Positions 1-10,255 of a stretch of DNA of 64,000 nucleotides are shown here, piece after piece. The DNA is from G963675935 sp963823895 (lineage in GTDB: Bacteria; Planctomycetota; Planctomycetia; Pirellulales; Thermoguttaceae). The stretch covers positions 248,001 to 312,000 of the forward strand of contig CAWGNG010000020.1 of assembly GCA_963823895.1 (NCBI GenBank), in the 5' to 3' direction. The notes beneath the pieces are model-generated. The model made no database searches. It was not told the origin of the DNA and worked only from the letters and a program-made list of their open reading frames with translations. The translations under genes were made by a program, and so were the position numbers. Each line of letters begins with the position of its first letter. The stretch's first letter is position 1.

Positions 1-794
1 ACGGCAACGTGTTGTTGAACGTCGGTCCGATGCCCAACGGCCAGATCGCCCCTGAGCAGGCGAATCTCGTGAAGCAGGCAGGCGCGTGGCTGGCCAAGTA
101 CGGCGAGAGCATCTACGGCACGCGCGGCGGACCGTTCAAGCCGGGCGGCTACGGCGTCTCGACCCGAAAGGGGAATACGGTCTACGTCCACATCCGCAAG
201 TGGGTCGAGGATTCGATCAAATTGCCGGCGATTTCCGCCAAGGTCTTGCAGAGCCGCGTCTTGACCGGCGGAGAAGCGAAAGTCAGTCAGACCGACGCGG
301 GCATCGAGATTTCCGTGCCCGAAAGCGATCGCCAGCCGATCGACACGATTGTGGCGTTGGAATTGGACGCGGCGGCGAACCAGCTTCCGTCGGTCGATGT
401 GCCTCGGCCCGTGCCGGTGTCGGAGAAGGCGAAGGCCACGGCATCGAACGTCTATCAGAACCAAGCCGAGTTCAGCCCGGACAAGGCCGTGGACGGCCGC
501 GACGACACCCGCTGGGCGAGCGATGGCGGCATGCACCAAGCGTGGCTGGAACTCGACCTGGGCCGGGCGCTGACGTTCAAACATGCCGACATCGCGGAAG
601 CGTTTCCGAACCGCGTGCAGAAGTTCGAGCTGCAATGGCTGGACGGCAGCGAGTGGAAGACGTTTCTAAGCGGCACGACCATCGGCGCGGCGTGGTCGAA
701 GAGTTTCGACCCCGTCACCGCCCAGCGCGTGCGATTGAACGTCCTCGAATCGACCGACGGGCCGACGATTTGGGAATTTCAGCTTTTCAAGTGA
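1..794 (+). CDS. alpha-L-fucosidase (GH29), C-terminal part with discoidin domain
   Basis: This is the 3' end of a gene that starts before the window; the frame is open from base 3. The first residues, GNVLLNVGPMPNG, are the highly conserved stretch near the end of the GH29 catalytic domain (LLLNVGP.PDG type). A beta-sandwich linker follows. From about residue 140 comes an F5/8 type C (discoidin) carbohydrate-binding domain, with SNVYQNQAEFSPDKAVDGRD and the DDTRWAS turn. GH29 enzymes hydrolyse terminal alpha-L-fucose from glycans and are usually exported. The catalytic residues lie upstream and cannot be checked. A GH127-type gene follows in the same direction 88 bases later, which suggests co-transcription for glycan breakdown. 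Confidence 0.85.
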   Translation, partial: GNVLLNVGPMPNGQIAPEQANLVKQAGAWLAKYGESIYGTRGGPFKPGGYGVSTRKGNTVYVHIRKWVEDSIKLPAISAKVLQSRVLTGGEAKVSQTDAGIEISVPESDRQPIDTIVALELDAAANQLPSVDVPRPVPVSEKAKATASNVYQNQAEFSPDKAVDGRDDTRWASDGGMHQAWLELDLGRALTFKHADIAEAFPNRVQKFELQWLDGSEWKTFLSGTTIGAAWSKSFDPVTAQRVRLNVLESTDGPTIWEFQLFK

Positions 795-882
795 TGGAAA
801 TGTGGTATTGGGGGAGTTCACGCTACGGGTTGTTTCTTGGGAAGCCGCAAGCGGCTTGCTTGCCGGAAAGGAGAGCGTTCCC

Positions 883-3763
883 ATGTTCGTCGGAAATCCA
901 CAATTCGCCGGTTGCCGAAACTTTGCCGTTGCCTTGATCTTCACGTCGATTGTCGCGGCGACGCCGCTTGCGGCCGTCGCCGCCGCCGAGCCTGCCGCGA
1001 CGGGCAAAGCCAACTACGAGCGGCCCTTTGAACCGCCGACGCGCTCGGCGCTGATTCCGCTGCCGCCGGGCGCGGTCGAGCCGGCGGGCTGGCTGCGCGA
1101 TTGGTGCGTCGCCGCCAAGGATGGATACACCGCGACGATGAACCAGCGCGATCCCGCCTTTCGCCAGGCCTGGGCGAAGGACTATCAGATGCACGGCGAT
1201 CACGTCAGCGCCTGGGAACTGGGCGGCTGGCCCTACGAAGGCGGTGGCTACTGGTTCGACGGGCTCGCCAAGCTGGGCTACGTGCTGCACGACAAGGCCC
1301 TGATCGAGCAGGCGAAGTCGCGGCTGGGGGTGGTCGTCGATAACATGACCCCCAACAGCATCCTCTTCATGTGGTGGCTCGATAAGAACAAGCCCGAGGA
1401 CATCAACGCGGTGTATGGGAAGGGCAAACGGGAAGAAGAGTGGCCGATCTGGGCCAACGGGCTGATGGGACGTTCGCTGGTCGGATACTACGCCGGCTCG
1501 CGCGACCCGCGGATTCTCAAGGCGTTGGAAACGGCGTACAGCAGCAACCGCGATTGGGTGCGGCTGGGATGGAGCATGATCCATCCCTGGCCGGCGTTGG
1601 AAACCTATACCTGGACCGGCAACCAGGAGATCAAGGAATCGCTCACGGCGCTGTTCAGCAAGGAGGGCGACGACAAGAAGCCCGGCTCGTGGAATCGCTA
1701 TCGCAGGCCGCCTAGCGACAAGCCGGGCGCGGAGCCGGCCGACCACGGCGTGCATTTCTGCGAGAGCACGGCCCCTTGGGCCCTCGGTTATCTTTGGACG
1801 GGCAAGCGCGAGTTTCTCGACGCCGCCCTGCGCTGGCACGACAAGATCGAACGCGAGTGCATGCAGCCCTACGGCGTGCCGGTGTTCGACGAGTACTATG
1901 GCCCCACCGGCGCCTTCCGCGGGACCGAGACCTGCGACGTGGCGGCGTATATATGGAGCCAAGACCTGCTGCTCACGATCAGCGGGCAGGGGCGGCTGGC
2001 CGATCGGATCGAGCGGGCGTTCTTCAACGCCGGCCCCGCCACGGTTTCTCGCGATTTCAAGACGCACGTCTACATGCAATCGCCCAATCGCATGGCCGAC
2101 CACCGGCTGCCGGCCGCCGAGCCGTTTACCTATAAGACAAAGCACGATCCGTTGTGCTGCACGGCGGCGGTGAATCGCATCCTGCCGAACTACGTGATCA
2201 ACATGTGGATGGCCACCCGCGACAACGGCCTGGCGGCCACCTGCTACGGCCCCTGCAAGGTGTCGGCCCTGGTGGCCGATCGCGTGCCGGTGGAAATCGC
2301 GTGCCGGACCGATTATCCGTTCAACGAGACGATCGAGATTGCGGTCAAGCTGGATCGCGTTGCGAATTTCCCGCTGATGCTGCGCATCCCGGGCTGGTGT
2401 CGGTATCCCGGGTTGGAAGTGAACGGCATGTACACGGACGCGTCGCCCGACGCAAACGGTTTTGTGCGACTTGAACGGGAATGGAGACCGAACGACACGA
2501 TATCTCTTCGCTTTCGCATGTTCCCGGAAGTGGCCACGGGACGCGACGCGAATGTCGGCGGCGCTCCTTACGGCTCGGTATCCCTCGGGCCGCTTCTTTT
2601 CGCCTTGCCGATTGCCGACGCAAAGGACGCGAACATGCCCGACTCAGTGGCGAAGTGGCAATTTGCGCTTGATGCGCGGAGCGGCATTGTGAGCCCCGAC
2701 TTCGCCGTCGAGCGCGGCCCGATGCCCGATAAGTGGAATTGGCCCCTCAAATCGCCGCTGAAACTTCGCGCCCGCGCGATGAGCATCGACTGGAAGCCCA
2801 CGCTCGAAAAGTCTCTGCCGCCGAAACCGTTCGACGGGGGAAAGTCGCCGCAGTGGATCACCCTGGTTCCCTACGGCTGCACAAAGTTCCGCGTGTCGAT
2901 GTTTCCCGTCACGAAGTGGACGTTCGAGAAGCCGGAAACGCCGAAGGATTCCGAAGGATGGGGGCCGGAAATCAACGGTTTGCGCACGCGGCTTCTTCCG
3001 GTGCAAAAGGTCTATTTTGTCGGCCGGCCGGCGCTTGTTCAGCTTGAGGCGAAGAACTTCGCGATGTTCGAGGCAACCTACGACCCTCAGCAGGCAGACG
3101 TGAATGACTCGATGTTGATTCGTGGTCCTGACGGAAAACGTGTTCCGTACGTTGCGGGCATGTACCAGACGGGCAGCACCGGGCCGCGCTCGCTTGCGCC
3201 GGGCGAGACGGATATGCTCATCAGCGGTCTCGACTTGGCGAGTCAATATCTGTTCACCAAACCAGGCTCTTACACGATCCAGTTCCGCGGCCTCCCGGCC
3301 CTTGGCCAGGGGTTCGGGCAAGCGATACCGCCGTCCGGCGAAATCACCGTGAAGATGCAGCCGGGAAAGCTCCCTTTTGAGATGCAAGTGCCGGCCCGAC
3401 TGCTTGAGGTTCTTCCCGCCGAATGGGATATCAGACTGAACATGAGGGTTGCCGAAGTGGAGAGCGGCAACGTTCATCCGCCGGGGTGGAAGACGGGGCC
3501 GGGAACGTATGTTGAGTTGGTGAGCCATCCGAACAAGGAGGAGAGCACGCCCAACGTGGAAATCTGGGTCGCGAAGCGTCGGCTGGTTCCGAAGAACGCT
3601 AAGGCCGGGCAACCCGCCGTCTATTTGGGAGAGGGCGCAGAACGGTCACGTTTATTGGCAAGTGAATGCCAAGGCCAAGACGGCGTGGCCGGACATTGAG
3701 AAGAAGGTTAAGGCCGCGCTGCGGATCGCGACGCCGGAAGCGAAGGCTCGGGCGGCGAAGTGA
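883..3763 (+). CDS. GH127-type (DUF1680) glycosidase, secreted, frameshift near 3' end
   Basis: The family is beta-L-arabinofuranosidase-like (GH127, formerly DUF1680). The start is the ATG at 883, preceded by GGAAAGGAGAG; an upstream in-frame GTG at 802 has no such site. The N-terminus is a Sec-type signal ending near AAVAAAEPA. Family landmarks are visible: SALIPLPPGAVEPAGWL at the start of the mature protein, HGVHFCEST, ETCD (Cys about residue 351) and LCCTAAVNR (Cys about 425-426). These match the Glu plus three-Cys zinc site of the founding enzyme. About 350 extra C-terminal residues of unknown role follow. The main frame stops at 3699, but from about 3635 the next frame continues with a natural-looking tail (QNGHVYWQVNAKAKT...) to 3763, so one extra base near 3630-3637 is likely. 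Confidence 0.8.
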
Positions 3764-4032
3764 TTGGCTCGTGAGTGGCAGTCGGGGCGGTTTCGACTTT
3801 CTTGGACGTCCCACCGCCGGCCGTTGGCCGCCGGCTATTGGATTTGGATATCGGGATTTGAGATTTGAGACTTCAGATTTGAGATTTCGGATTTGAGATT
3901 TGGGATTCCCCTCTTCGCCCCTACAACCGGAAATACCGGCATTTTCGGAAAAAGCGGCAAATCTTGCCCAAAAGTTAAAAGGTTCCCCGTCGGCGTGGCC
4001 GAAGAGACATTAGAGAACGAGGGGGGAACTCT
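3764..4032. repeat. intergenic short tandem repeat (GATTTGAGATTT type)
   Basis: Positions about 3838-3906 hold a degenerate tandem array of a GATTTGAGATTTGAG-like unit, clearly more AT-rich than its surroundings. The rest of the gap shows no gene. A G-run at 4020-4026 is the ribosome binding site of the porin gene. The array lies between two genes on the same strand and does not form a convincing terminator hairpin. Confidence 0.5.
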
Positions 4033-5717
4033 ATGCTTGGCTCATCTGCCTTTCTGGCACTATGTCTTCTCGCAGCCAATCCGGAAACGCCGCCTGACGA
4101 CGGCCCAAGCCTTGTGGCGACACCGGCGGCCCTTCGGCAGATCGCGTTCCAGCGTGATACGGCCGAAAGCGGCCAGCAGGCCGCGGACGCTGCGCTTCCG
4201 TCAAAGGGGACAGTCCCATTTTCATTGACACGAAAATTGGGACAGTCCCCTGAGAAGCGGTTGCCGCCCGATCCGGCCTACGACGGCGAAGAGACGCGCG
4301 TTGCCCAAAACGATAAGAACAAGGGCGACAAGGGCAAAGAGGAGGGCATTCCCGGGCTGCTGCCGGGGCTCGACAACCCTCCGCCGCCGCCCGAAGCCGT
4401 CGAAGACCTGAACGGCAGACCGGCGAAACCGAAGGAGAAAACGAAGGCGGCCAAGGACGCCGGCGGCAAAACAGCGCCGCCGAAGAAAGAAACCAAGGCC
4501 GCCGATCATCCCGAGACCACTCCGACGCCGAAGACCGACATTCACGAGACCCCGACTCAGGAGACCCCCGCGGCGGGCGAGGCAGTTTGCGATGACGGCG
4601 ATAGCATCCCCTGCGAGGTCGTTCACGGCCGTCCGCATCGGCATAGCTTCTTCCGCAACTGGTTCGATGGCCTCGACTTCGACACCTGGGTCGACCAGGG
4701 GGCGACGATCAACACGCTCAGCCCGCGCGACCGCAGCAACGGACCGGTCACCTTCAATAACCGCTCGAACGACTATCAACTGAATCAAGCCTATCTGCGG
4801 CTGAAGCGCGATGTGAACACCGACGGGGATCTGTGGGACTTTGGCGGCCGGGTTGATCTGCTCTACGGCACCGATTCGATTTACACGGAAGCCCGCGGGC
4901 TGGAAACCACCGACGATTTTTCGCCGAAGTGGAACGCGCAGCAATACGGCCTGGCGCTGCCACAGGTTTATGCGGAGTTCTTCGCCCCGTGGGGCAATGG
5001 CATCGACATGAAGTTCGGCCATTTCTATTCCGGCATCAGCTACGAGAGCGTCGCGGCGCCCGACAATTTCTTCTACTCGCACTCCTACGTCTTCCAGTAT
5101 GGCGAGCCCTTCACCTACACCGGCTTCATCGGCACGACCAAGCTCGGCGATTTCACGATCAAGGCGGGCATGAACCGGGGATGGGACAACTGGGAAGACA
5201 ACAACAACGACCTGGGATTCAACGGCGGCATCGGCTGGGAAAGCGACAACAAGCGGACGAAGATCTCGCTTACCGTCGCCGTCAGCCGCGAGCAGCCCGA
5301 CCCGAGCGAGAACGTCCGCACGCTCTACAGCCTGGTGATTCAGCAACGTCTCGGCGAGTGTTGGCAGTACGTGATTCAGCACGATTACGCCAACGAGCCC
5401 GGAGCGGGCGTGGACGGCACCGTCGCCAGTTGGTACGGGGTGAACCAGTATCTCTACCGCGAGATCAACGAACATTGGAAGGCGGGCATGCGCTTCGAGT
5501 GGTTCCACGACGGAAACGGCGCAGCGTGCCGGGCGCGGGAGGAACGGGCGACTATTTCGAGTTGACCGGCGGGGTGAATTGGACGCCGAACAGCTACGTC
5601 GCCGTCCGCCCGGAAATCCGCTGGGACTGGGCGGGCACGCCGGACCTCTATCCCTACGGCGACAACACCCGCTCGAACCAGTTGCTGCTGGATTGCGACC
5701 TGATCGTGCGGTTCTAG
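4033..5717 (+). CDS. outer-membrane beta-barrel porin (BBP2/OmpL-like), frameshifted
   Basis: The ATG at 4033 follows a strong GGGGGG-type ribosome binding site. A signal peptide (MLGSSAFLALCLLAANP) leads into about 180 residues of low-complexity Lys/Pro/Glu-rich linker. The barrel then starts at WFDGLDFDTWVDQGATIN and alternates short strands and loops rich in Tyr, Trp, Asp and Asn, typical of porin-2 (BBP2) proteins abundant in planctomycetes. The first frame ends at 5565 with a nonsense tail. The frame that continues at VPGAGGTGDYFELTGGVNW and ends with ...CDLIVRF at 5717 supplies the correct closing strands and terminal Phe, so one base is missing near 5524. A 45-base palindrome (4206-4250) is inserted in frame in the linker, encoding GTVPFSLTRKLGQSP. 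Confidence 0.75.
4206..4250. repeat. 45-bp palindromic element, in-frame inside porin gene
   Basis: The arms GGGGACAGTCCCATTTTC and GAAAATTGGGACAGTCCCC face each other across about 8 bases. The same 45-base element, with the same outer bases, occurs at 51906-51950 and 62517-62561. Its length is 15 codons and it keeps the porin frame open. Confidence 0.85.
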
Positions 5718-5966
5718 CGGTTCTGGCGGACGCTCTCGGGGGCTGACATTCTCTGTCCCACCGGACACCATGTCACCGGTTGCAGCGGCGTTTTTCCCTG
5801 CATTGACGTAAAGCTGGGTAAAATACGGAGCATACGCAGACCAACCCCTTTCCCGGCCCGGTACAATTTCATCGCTTGCAGGAAACGAGCGAAGAGGATT
5901 GTTGTGCTGGCCAACAACGCGATCGCGGGCTGCGCTTTGGCAGGGGCGATCCCAGGAGGTGGTCCT

Positions 5967-7196
5967 GTGAAGACGATTTGCCCCCTTTTCGTATCGACGT
6001 ATCCGCCCGAAGCGTGCGGGCTGGCGACGTTCACCAGGGACTGTGCCGACGCCGTCGATTTGGCGTTGCCCGAGGCGTCTGCCGTTGCCGCCATCCAGAA
6101 GACGCCCGGGCTGCGCTACGACGCGCGCGTGGTCCACGTCATCGACAACAGCCGCAAGAACGCCTACTTCCGGGCCGCCGAGGTTGTCAACGACGGCCCG
6201 TGCGACGTGGTCAGCCTGCAACACGAATTCGGCCTCTATCCCGGCGAATGGGGCGTCGGCGTGCTGGACTTCGTGTGCAACTGCCGCAAACCGCTGGTCA
6301 CCACCTTCCACACCCTCTTGACCGAGCCGGCCCCGTTGCCACGACGAATTATCCAGCGCCTGGCAACTCACAGTCAGGGCATCGTGGTGATGACGCGAGT
6401 CGCCGCTGGTTTGCTGGAGAGCGTATACGGCATCTCCAGCGCTAACGTGCGGGTGATTCCGCACGGAGTTCCCGAAGTTCTTTTCGAGCACGACGACTTC
6501 CACAAGACCCGGCTTGGATTGGCCGGCCGGCGCGTTCTCTGCACGTTCGGGCTGATCAATCGGGGCAAGGGGCTCGAATACATGATTCAGGCCATGCCGC
6601 GGATCGTCGCCGCGTGTCCCGAAGCTATCTACCTGATCGTCGGCGCGACACATCCGCAAGTCAAACTCCATGAGGGCGAGGTCTATCGAGAGAGTCTGGT
6701 CGAGATGGCGGAAAGACTGGGCGTCGGCCAACACGTGCGCTTTGTGAACAAGTATCTCAGCCTGGCCGACCTGCTGATCCATTTGCAGGCTTGTGACGTG
6801 TATATCACCCCGTATCCGGGCAAGGACCAGATTTCGAGCGGAACCTTGGCGTACGCTTTGGCGGCCTGCGGCGCCGTGGTGAGCACGCCCTACTTGTACG
6901 CCGAAGAGGTCCTGGCCAACGGACGGGGCCTGTTGGCACCGTTCGGTCAAAGCGACGCCATGGCCGACGCCGTGCTGCGATTCCTCGGCGACGCGGCGTT
7001 CCACGGCGAAACGCGCCGCAGGGCCTACCGATACACGCGGCCGATGTTCTGGCCGAATGTGGGCCGGCAGTACCTGAGGTTCTTCAATCAGATCGCAGCG
7101 AAATACGGAACAGGTCGGCGTTGGCCCGATCGCAAGCCCTCCCCGCTCCCCGGCGGCGAACTACGCTCGCATCAGCTTATCCGCGGAGGACTGTGA
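5967..7196 (+). CDS. glycosyltransferase family 4 (GT-B fold)
   Basis: GTG start at 5967, seven bases after AGGAGG; an in-frame TTG further upstream (5904) has no such site. The product begins VKTICPLFVSTYPPEACGLATFTRD, the GT-B N-terminal glycine-rich loop. It carries HEFGLYPGEWG, VIPHGVP (start of the donor-binding half), LGLINRGKGLEYMIQA and a C-terminal EEVLANGRGLLAPFG. That is the E-x7-E-type nucleotide-sugar region of GT4 enzymes. It is about 409 residues, a normal length, and probably cytosolic. It overlaps the next gene by one base (TGATG), so the pair is translationally coupled. The following genes (glycosidase-like and GH130) indicate synthesis or turnover of a mannose-type oligosaccharide (inference). 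Confidence 0.85.
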   Translation: MKTICPLFVSTYPPEACGLATFTRDCADAVDLALPEASAVAAIQKTPGLRYDARVVHVIDNSRKNAYFRAAEVVNDGPCDVVSLQHEFGLYPGEWGVGVLDFVCNCRKPLVTTFHTLLTEPAPLPRRIIQRLATHSQGIVVMTRVAAGLLESVYGISSANVRVIPHGVPEVLFEHDDFHKTRLGLAGRRVLCTFGLINRGKGLEYMIQAMPRIVAACPEAIYLIVGATHPQVKLHEGEVYRESLVEMAERLGVGQHVRFVNKYLSLADLLIHLQACDVYITPYPGKDQISSGTLAYALAACGAVVSTPYLYAEEVLANGRGLLAPFGQSDAMADAVLRFLGDAAFHGETRRRAYRYTRPMFWPNVGRQYLRFFNQIAAKYGTGRRWPDRKPSPLPGGELRSHQLIRGGL

Positions 7197-8364
7197 TGCA
7201 CGGCCACGAGAAGATCCCGCTACGACATCTGGATCGCATGACGGACTCGACCGGGTTGATCCAACATGCGATTTACGGCATTCCGCGGCGCGAGAGCGGC
7301 TATACGACCGATGATAATGCCCGGGCGCTGCGTCTTTGCGTGCGTTTGTGGTCGCGGCGGCCGGACCAGCGCATGTTGCGGCGGGTGACGACGTACCTGA
7401 GCTTCTTGGAGTATGCGCCAACGTTGGCGGCGGGTTTCATAATTTTCTCGGCTACGACCGCCAGTGGCTCGATGCCGAAGGCTGTGCCGATTGTCAAGGG
7501 CAGGCGGTCCGCGCGCTGGCCGACGTGTTGGCCAGCGATCTGCCCGCGGGCCACCGCGCCGTAGCAGGCGAGTTGATCGACGCGGCTCTGCCGGCGCTGG
7601 CCGACCTGCGATGGTTGCGGGCCCAAGCATATGTGATCCTGGCTTGGGGACATCTTCGCAACGCGAAAGCAAACGGCGTCGAAGCCCTCTCGGGCGTGGC
7701 CTGGTCTGCGGCGCAGCGGCTGATGGAATGCTACCGCTCGGCGAGTCGTCTCAATTGGCAATGGTTCGAGCCGTGCATGACCTACGCGAACGCGGTGCTG
7801 CCGCACGCCCTGTTTGTCGCGGCCGAACACTGGCCCGAGGAGGGCTTCCTGGATGTTGCGAAAGCAGCCTTTGCGTTCCTCGATCGTCAGACCACGAACG
7901 AAGCCGGAAAAGGGGACAGGCACCTTTTGTGCGAAGCACCCTTCGGGCCGTTCCGGCAAAAGGAGCCTGTCCCCTTTTCCGGCGGCGAAGGCGTCTTCTG
8001 GCCGATCGGGAACAACGGCTGGTGCTCCTGCGGTGAGAAGAAGGCGTTGTACGACCAACAGCCGGTCGAGGCCGCCACGATGGCCGACGCCGCGCTGGCC
8101 GCCTTTCGTTTGTCGGGCGACGAAAAGCACTTGGCCGTCTTCCGCCGGGCATACGCATGGTTCCACGGGCAGAACAGCCTGAGAAAGCCGCTGGCCGATG
8201 TGTCGTGCGGCGCGTGTTGCGACGGCTTGACGGCATCCGGCGTGAATCGGAATCAAGGCGCGGAATCGACATTGGCTTACTTGTGGACCGAGTTGTGCAA
8301 CCAGGAGGTTACCGCTTCGTCGGCCGACAGCCGCGTTGGCAAAGTGGCGGTTGTCAGCGCATGA
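7196..8364 (+). CDS. glycosidase-like protein of a GT4/GH130 cluster, frameshifted
   Basis: The ATG at 7196 overlaps the stop of the glycosyltransferase, with GGAGGA at 7185-7190. The N-terminal 75 residues (HLDRMTDSTGLIQHAIYGIPRRESGYTTDDNARAL) lie in one frame. From about 7420 the protein continues one base earlier with GGGFHNFLGYDRQWLD and runs to 8364. One base therefore appears to be missing in the segment around 7411-7430. The helical repeats and aromatic/acidic loops resemble (alpha/alpha)6-barrel glycosidase-like proteins that accompany GT4 and GH130 genes; the exact activity is unknown. A 75-base palindrome (7906-7980) is inserted in frame (GKGDRHLLCEAPFGPFRQKE) between two helices. 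Confidence 0.65.
7906..7980. repeat. 75-bp palindromic element, in-frame inside glycosidase-like gene
   Basis: The arms GGAAAAGGGGACAGGC and GCCTGTCCCCTTTTCC enclose a core containing GTGCGAAGCACCCTTCGGG. The same core in the opposite orientation lies in the element at 31170-31246. Length 75 = 25 codons; the host frame stays open through it. Confidence 0.85.
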
Positions 8365-8696
8365 CCGAGGCAGCTTATGCGTAAGTTGCATGTTGGGATG
8401 GCAGTTCAACACTGCGGCGCCAACTTGCGGTGCCGACAAGAAGCTTACCACGGAGGCACGGAGAACACGGAGACCAGGCTGAAACATGGCAGAATACGGC
8501 ATGGCCACCCAACTGCGACCGTAGATCGTCCCCAACGCTTGTTCGTCGCGTAACATCGACTGAAGGACGTAACCGCAACCCATCGACAATTTAATTCTTG
8601 TCCTCCGTGAACTCCGTGTCTCCGTGGTTTACTTAGCGATGTAGTGTTCAACCGCCGCCCCAACGGCCACCATCCCGACGAGGAATGCACCGAGAA
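8365..8696. repeat. noncoding gap with long imperfect palindrome (CCACGGAG type)
   Basis: No gene is seen here. ACCACGGAGGCACGGAGAACACGGAG at about 8448-8473 is answered by an inverted copy at about 8601-8628 (CTCCGTGAACTCCGTGTCTCCGTGGT). This makes an approximately 185-base imperfect palindrome between two genes of the glycan cluster. Confidence 0.7.
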
Positions 8697-9656
8697 ATGA
8701 CAACGCCGAGTCAATACGAAGAGTTGTTCCGCCGTCATGACGCCAACCCGATCCTCACGGCCCGCGATTGGCCGTATCTTGTCAACACGGTTTTCAACGC
8801 CGGGGCGTGCCGCTTGGGCGAGGAGACGCTGCTGTTGGTCCGCGTGGAAGACCGCCGCGGACACTCGCATCTGAGTGTGGCCCTTAGCAGCGACGGTGTG
8901 TCGAACTGGCGGATCGACGCGAAGCCCAGCTTTGCCGCCGATCCGGCAAACTATCCGCAAGAAGAATGGGGCGTGGAGGACGCGCGGGTGACCCGGCTCG
9001 AAGGGGACCGCCGCCAATGGATCATCGCTTATACCGCGTATTCCCATAGCGGGCCGTTGGTGTCGTTGGCGAGGACGGATGACTTTGTCACTTTCGCCCG
9101 GCTCGGTCCGGTCATGCCGCCGGAAGACAAGGACGCGGCCGTCTTTTCCCGCCGCTTCGGCGATCGCTATGCGATGATTCACCGGCCGTTTGCGCCGGGA
9201 AGCTCGGGCGCGCACATCTGGCTCTCCTTTTCGCCCGATCTGATTCACTGGGGAGAGCACCGGATTCTCTTGCAGGCCCGCCGCGGGGCGTGGTGGGACG
9301 CCAACAAGATCGGCTTGGGCCCTCCGCCGCTGGAAACGGCCGAGGGCTGGCTGATCCTCTACCACGGCGTGCGAACCACGGCGGGCGGCTGCTTGTATCG
9401 GCTCGGCCTGGCCCTGTTGGACCTGGAGAATCCCGCCCGCGTCCTCCGCCGCAGCGACCAGTGGGTGTTCGCCCCCGAGATGCCCTACGAGCGTCAGGGG
9501 GACGTCAACGGGGTCGTTTTTCCCTGCGGCTGGATTCTGGACAAGCCCAGTGGCATCATTCGCTTATACTACGGCGGCGCCGACACTTGCCTGGCCTTGG
9601 CCACCGCCCAACTCTCCGACGTGCTCGATTATCTGCGAACGTGTCCGAAACCGTAA
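8697..9656 (+). CDS. GH130 family glycoside phosphorylase/hydrolase
   Basis: A five-bladed beta-propeller GH130 protein of about 320 residues. Typical features are DANPILTARDWPY near the start, the NTVFNAGA segment, WGVEDARVT (acid residue region), HRPF, WWDANKIGLGPPPLET, YHGV and a C-terminal YYGGADTCLALATA. These match beta-mannosyl-glycoside phosphorylases, which split mannosides with phosphate to give mannose 1-phosphate; some members hydrolyse instead. AGGA at 8681-8684 is too close to the ATG at 8685, so the ATG at 8697 is preferred. The protein has no signal peptide and is likely cytosolic. It belongs with the GT4 and glycosidase-like genes upstream and the second GH130 gene downstream. 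Confidence 0.85.
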   Translation: MTTPSQYEELFRRHDANPILTARDWPYLVNTVFNAGACRLGEETLLLVRVEDRRGHSHLSVALSSDGVSNWRIDAKPSFAADPANYPQEEWGVEDARVTRLEGDRRQWIIAYTAYSHSGPLVSLARTDDFVTFARLGPVMPPEDKDAAVFSRRFGDRYAMIHRPFAPGSSGAHIWLSFSPDLIHWGEHRILLQARRGAWWDANKIGLGPPPLETAEGWLILYHGVRTTAGGCLYRLGLALLDLENPARVLRRSDQWVFAPEMPYERQGDVNGVVFPCGWILDKPSGIIRLYYGGADTCLALATAQLSDVLDYLRTCPKP

Positions 9657-9670
9657 ACACCGAATTCCGA

Positions 9671-9807
9671 TCAACCCGCCACAATCTCATCGGGCGAGAC
9701 GGCAATCGCGCCGAAGACCTTGAAGTCGCCCGTATTGAACGTCAACAAACGAGCGACCTGATGGGCGTTCATCGCAACGCGTTACGGTCAATCAGAAAGC
9801 GGGTCAT
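9671..9807 (-). pseudogene. vapC-like PIN toxin remnant (internal deletion)
   Basis: Directly after the antitoxin, and overlapping its stop by ATGA, an ATG at 9807 opens MTRFLIDRNALR and then a stop at 9769-9771. This matches the start of PIN toxins (FLIDTN.L). A few bases on, another frame gives NAHQVARLLTFNTGDFKVF and ends ...SPDEIVAG, the usual end of a PIN domain (L.T.N..DF). The roughly 90 central residues with the other catalytic acids are missing. It is a collapsed toxin gene and cannot encode an active RNase. Confidence 0.6.
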
Positions 9808-10070
9808 CAGTCGTAGAGATTCTCGCGCCGCAGCGATTCATCGGTAAGATCGGGCGCCGGCGGCCGGGGCGACCGTGCCCAACGTTGAAATGCCTCCGCC
9901 CGTTGTTGCGAAGTTGCCTGGCGCCAGAAGGGTCGGTCCCTGTCGGCCGGCCGCAAGAGCAGAATATCGCCCAAGACCTCCAACTCGAACTTGGCGTGAG
10001 GTCTCACCCCGCCGATCAACTCTGGCGGCAAACGCAGCCCGCCGTCGTCACTTGTTTCGAGTGTTGCCAC
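9807..10070 (-). CDS. VapB/AbrB-like antitoxin
   Basis: 87 residues, GTG start with GGAGG six bases upstream. The N-terminal half (MATLETSDDGGLRLPPELI...FELEVLGDILLLRP) resembles a swapped-hairpin AbrB/MazE DNA-binding domain, with the G-x-LRLP turn followed by a short beta strand. The C-terminal half is charged and probably disordered, as in antitoxins that wrap around a toxin. The neighbouring downstream gene is a PIN toxin remnant in the correct operon order (antitoxin first, ATGA overlap). It therefore appears to be an orphan antitoxin left after toxin loss. It lies antisense between two GH130 genes. Confidence 0.6.
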   Translation of the reverse strand: MATLETSDDGGLRLPPELIGGVRPHAKFELEVLGDILLLRPADRDRPFWRQATSQQRAEAFQRWARSPRPPAPDLTDESLRRENLYD

Positions 10071-10255
10071 GATTGGCCTCCGAAAGTCATCCCAAAAAAC
10101 GCATAGAAACCACTCGCACCGACTCCTTAAGCCTACCCCGTGGCCTGGAAGAGGTCAATCCTCCGGAACTGAGGGTGCCCTCTTGCCACCACTCACGCTT
10201 GTACCGCCCCGTTTCCGCGGGTGGCCGACGGTGTGCGTTATGCTAGAATAACTTG

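Noticed and set aside
823..2145. 440-residue open frame on the minus strand opposite the GH127-type gene
   Set aside because: Typical antisense shadow in GC-rich DNA: Arg/Pro/Gly-rich, no start signal, no motifs, while the plus strand has clear family signatures.
4222..5508. 428-residue minus-strand frame opposite the porin
   Set aside because: Shadow of the porin codons; no signal, no domain, composition of a mirrored frame.
5790..5850. Promoter TTGACG...TAAAAT upstream of the glycosyltransferase
   Set aside because: The spacing between the boxes is only about ten bases; no other convincing pair was found.
5454..7004. 516-residue minus-strand frame opposite the glycosyltransferase
   Set aside because: Spans the porin end, the intergenic gap and the glycosyltransferase without any motif; antisense shadow.
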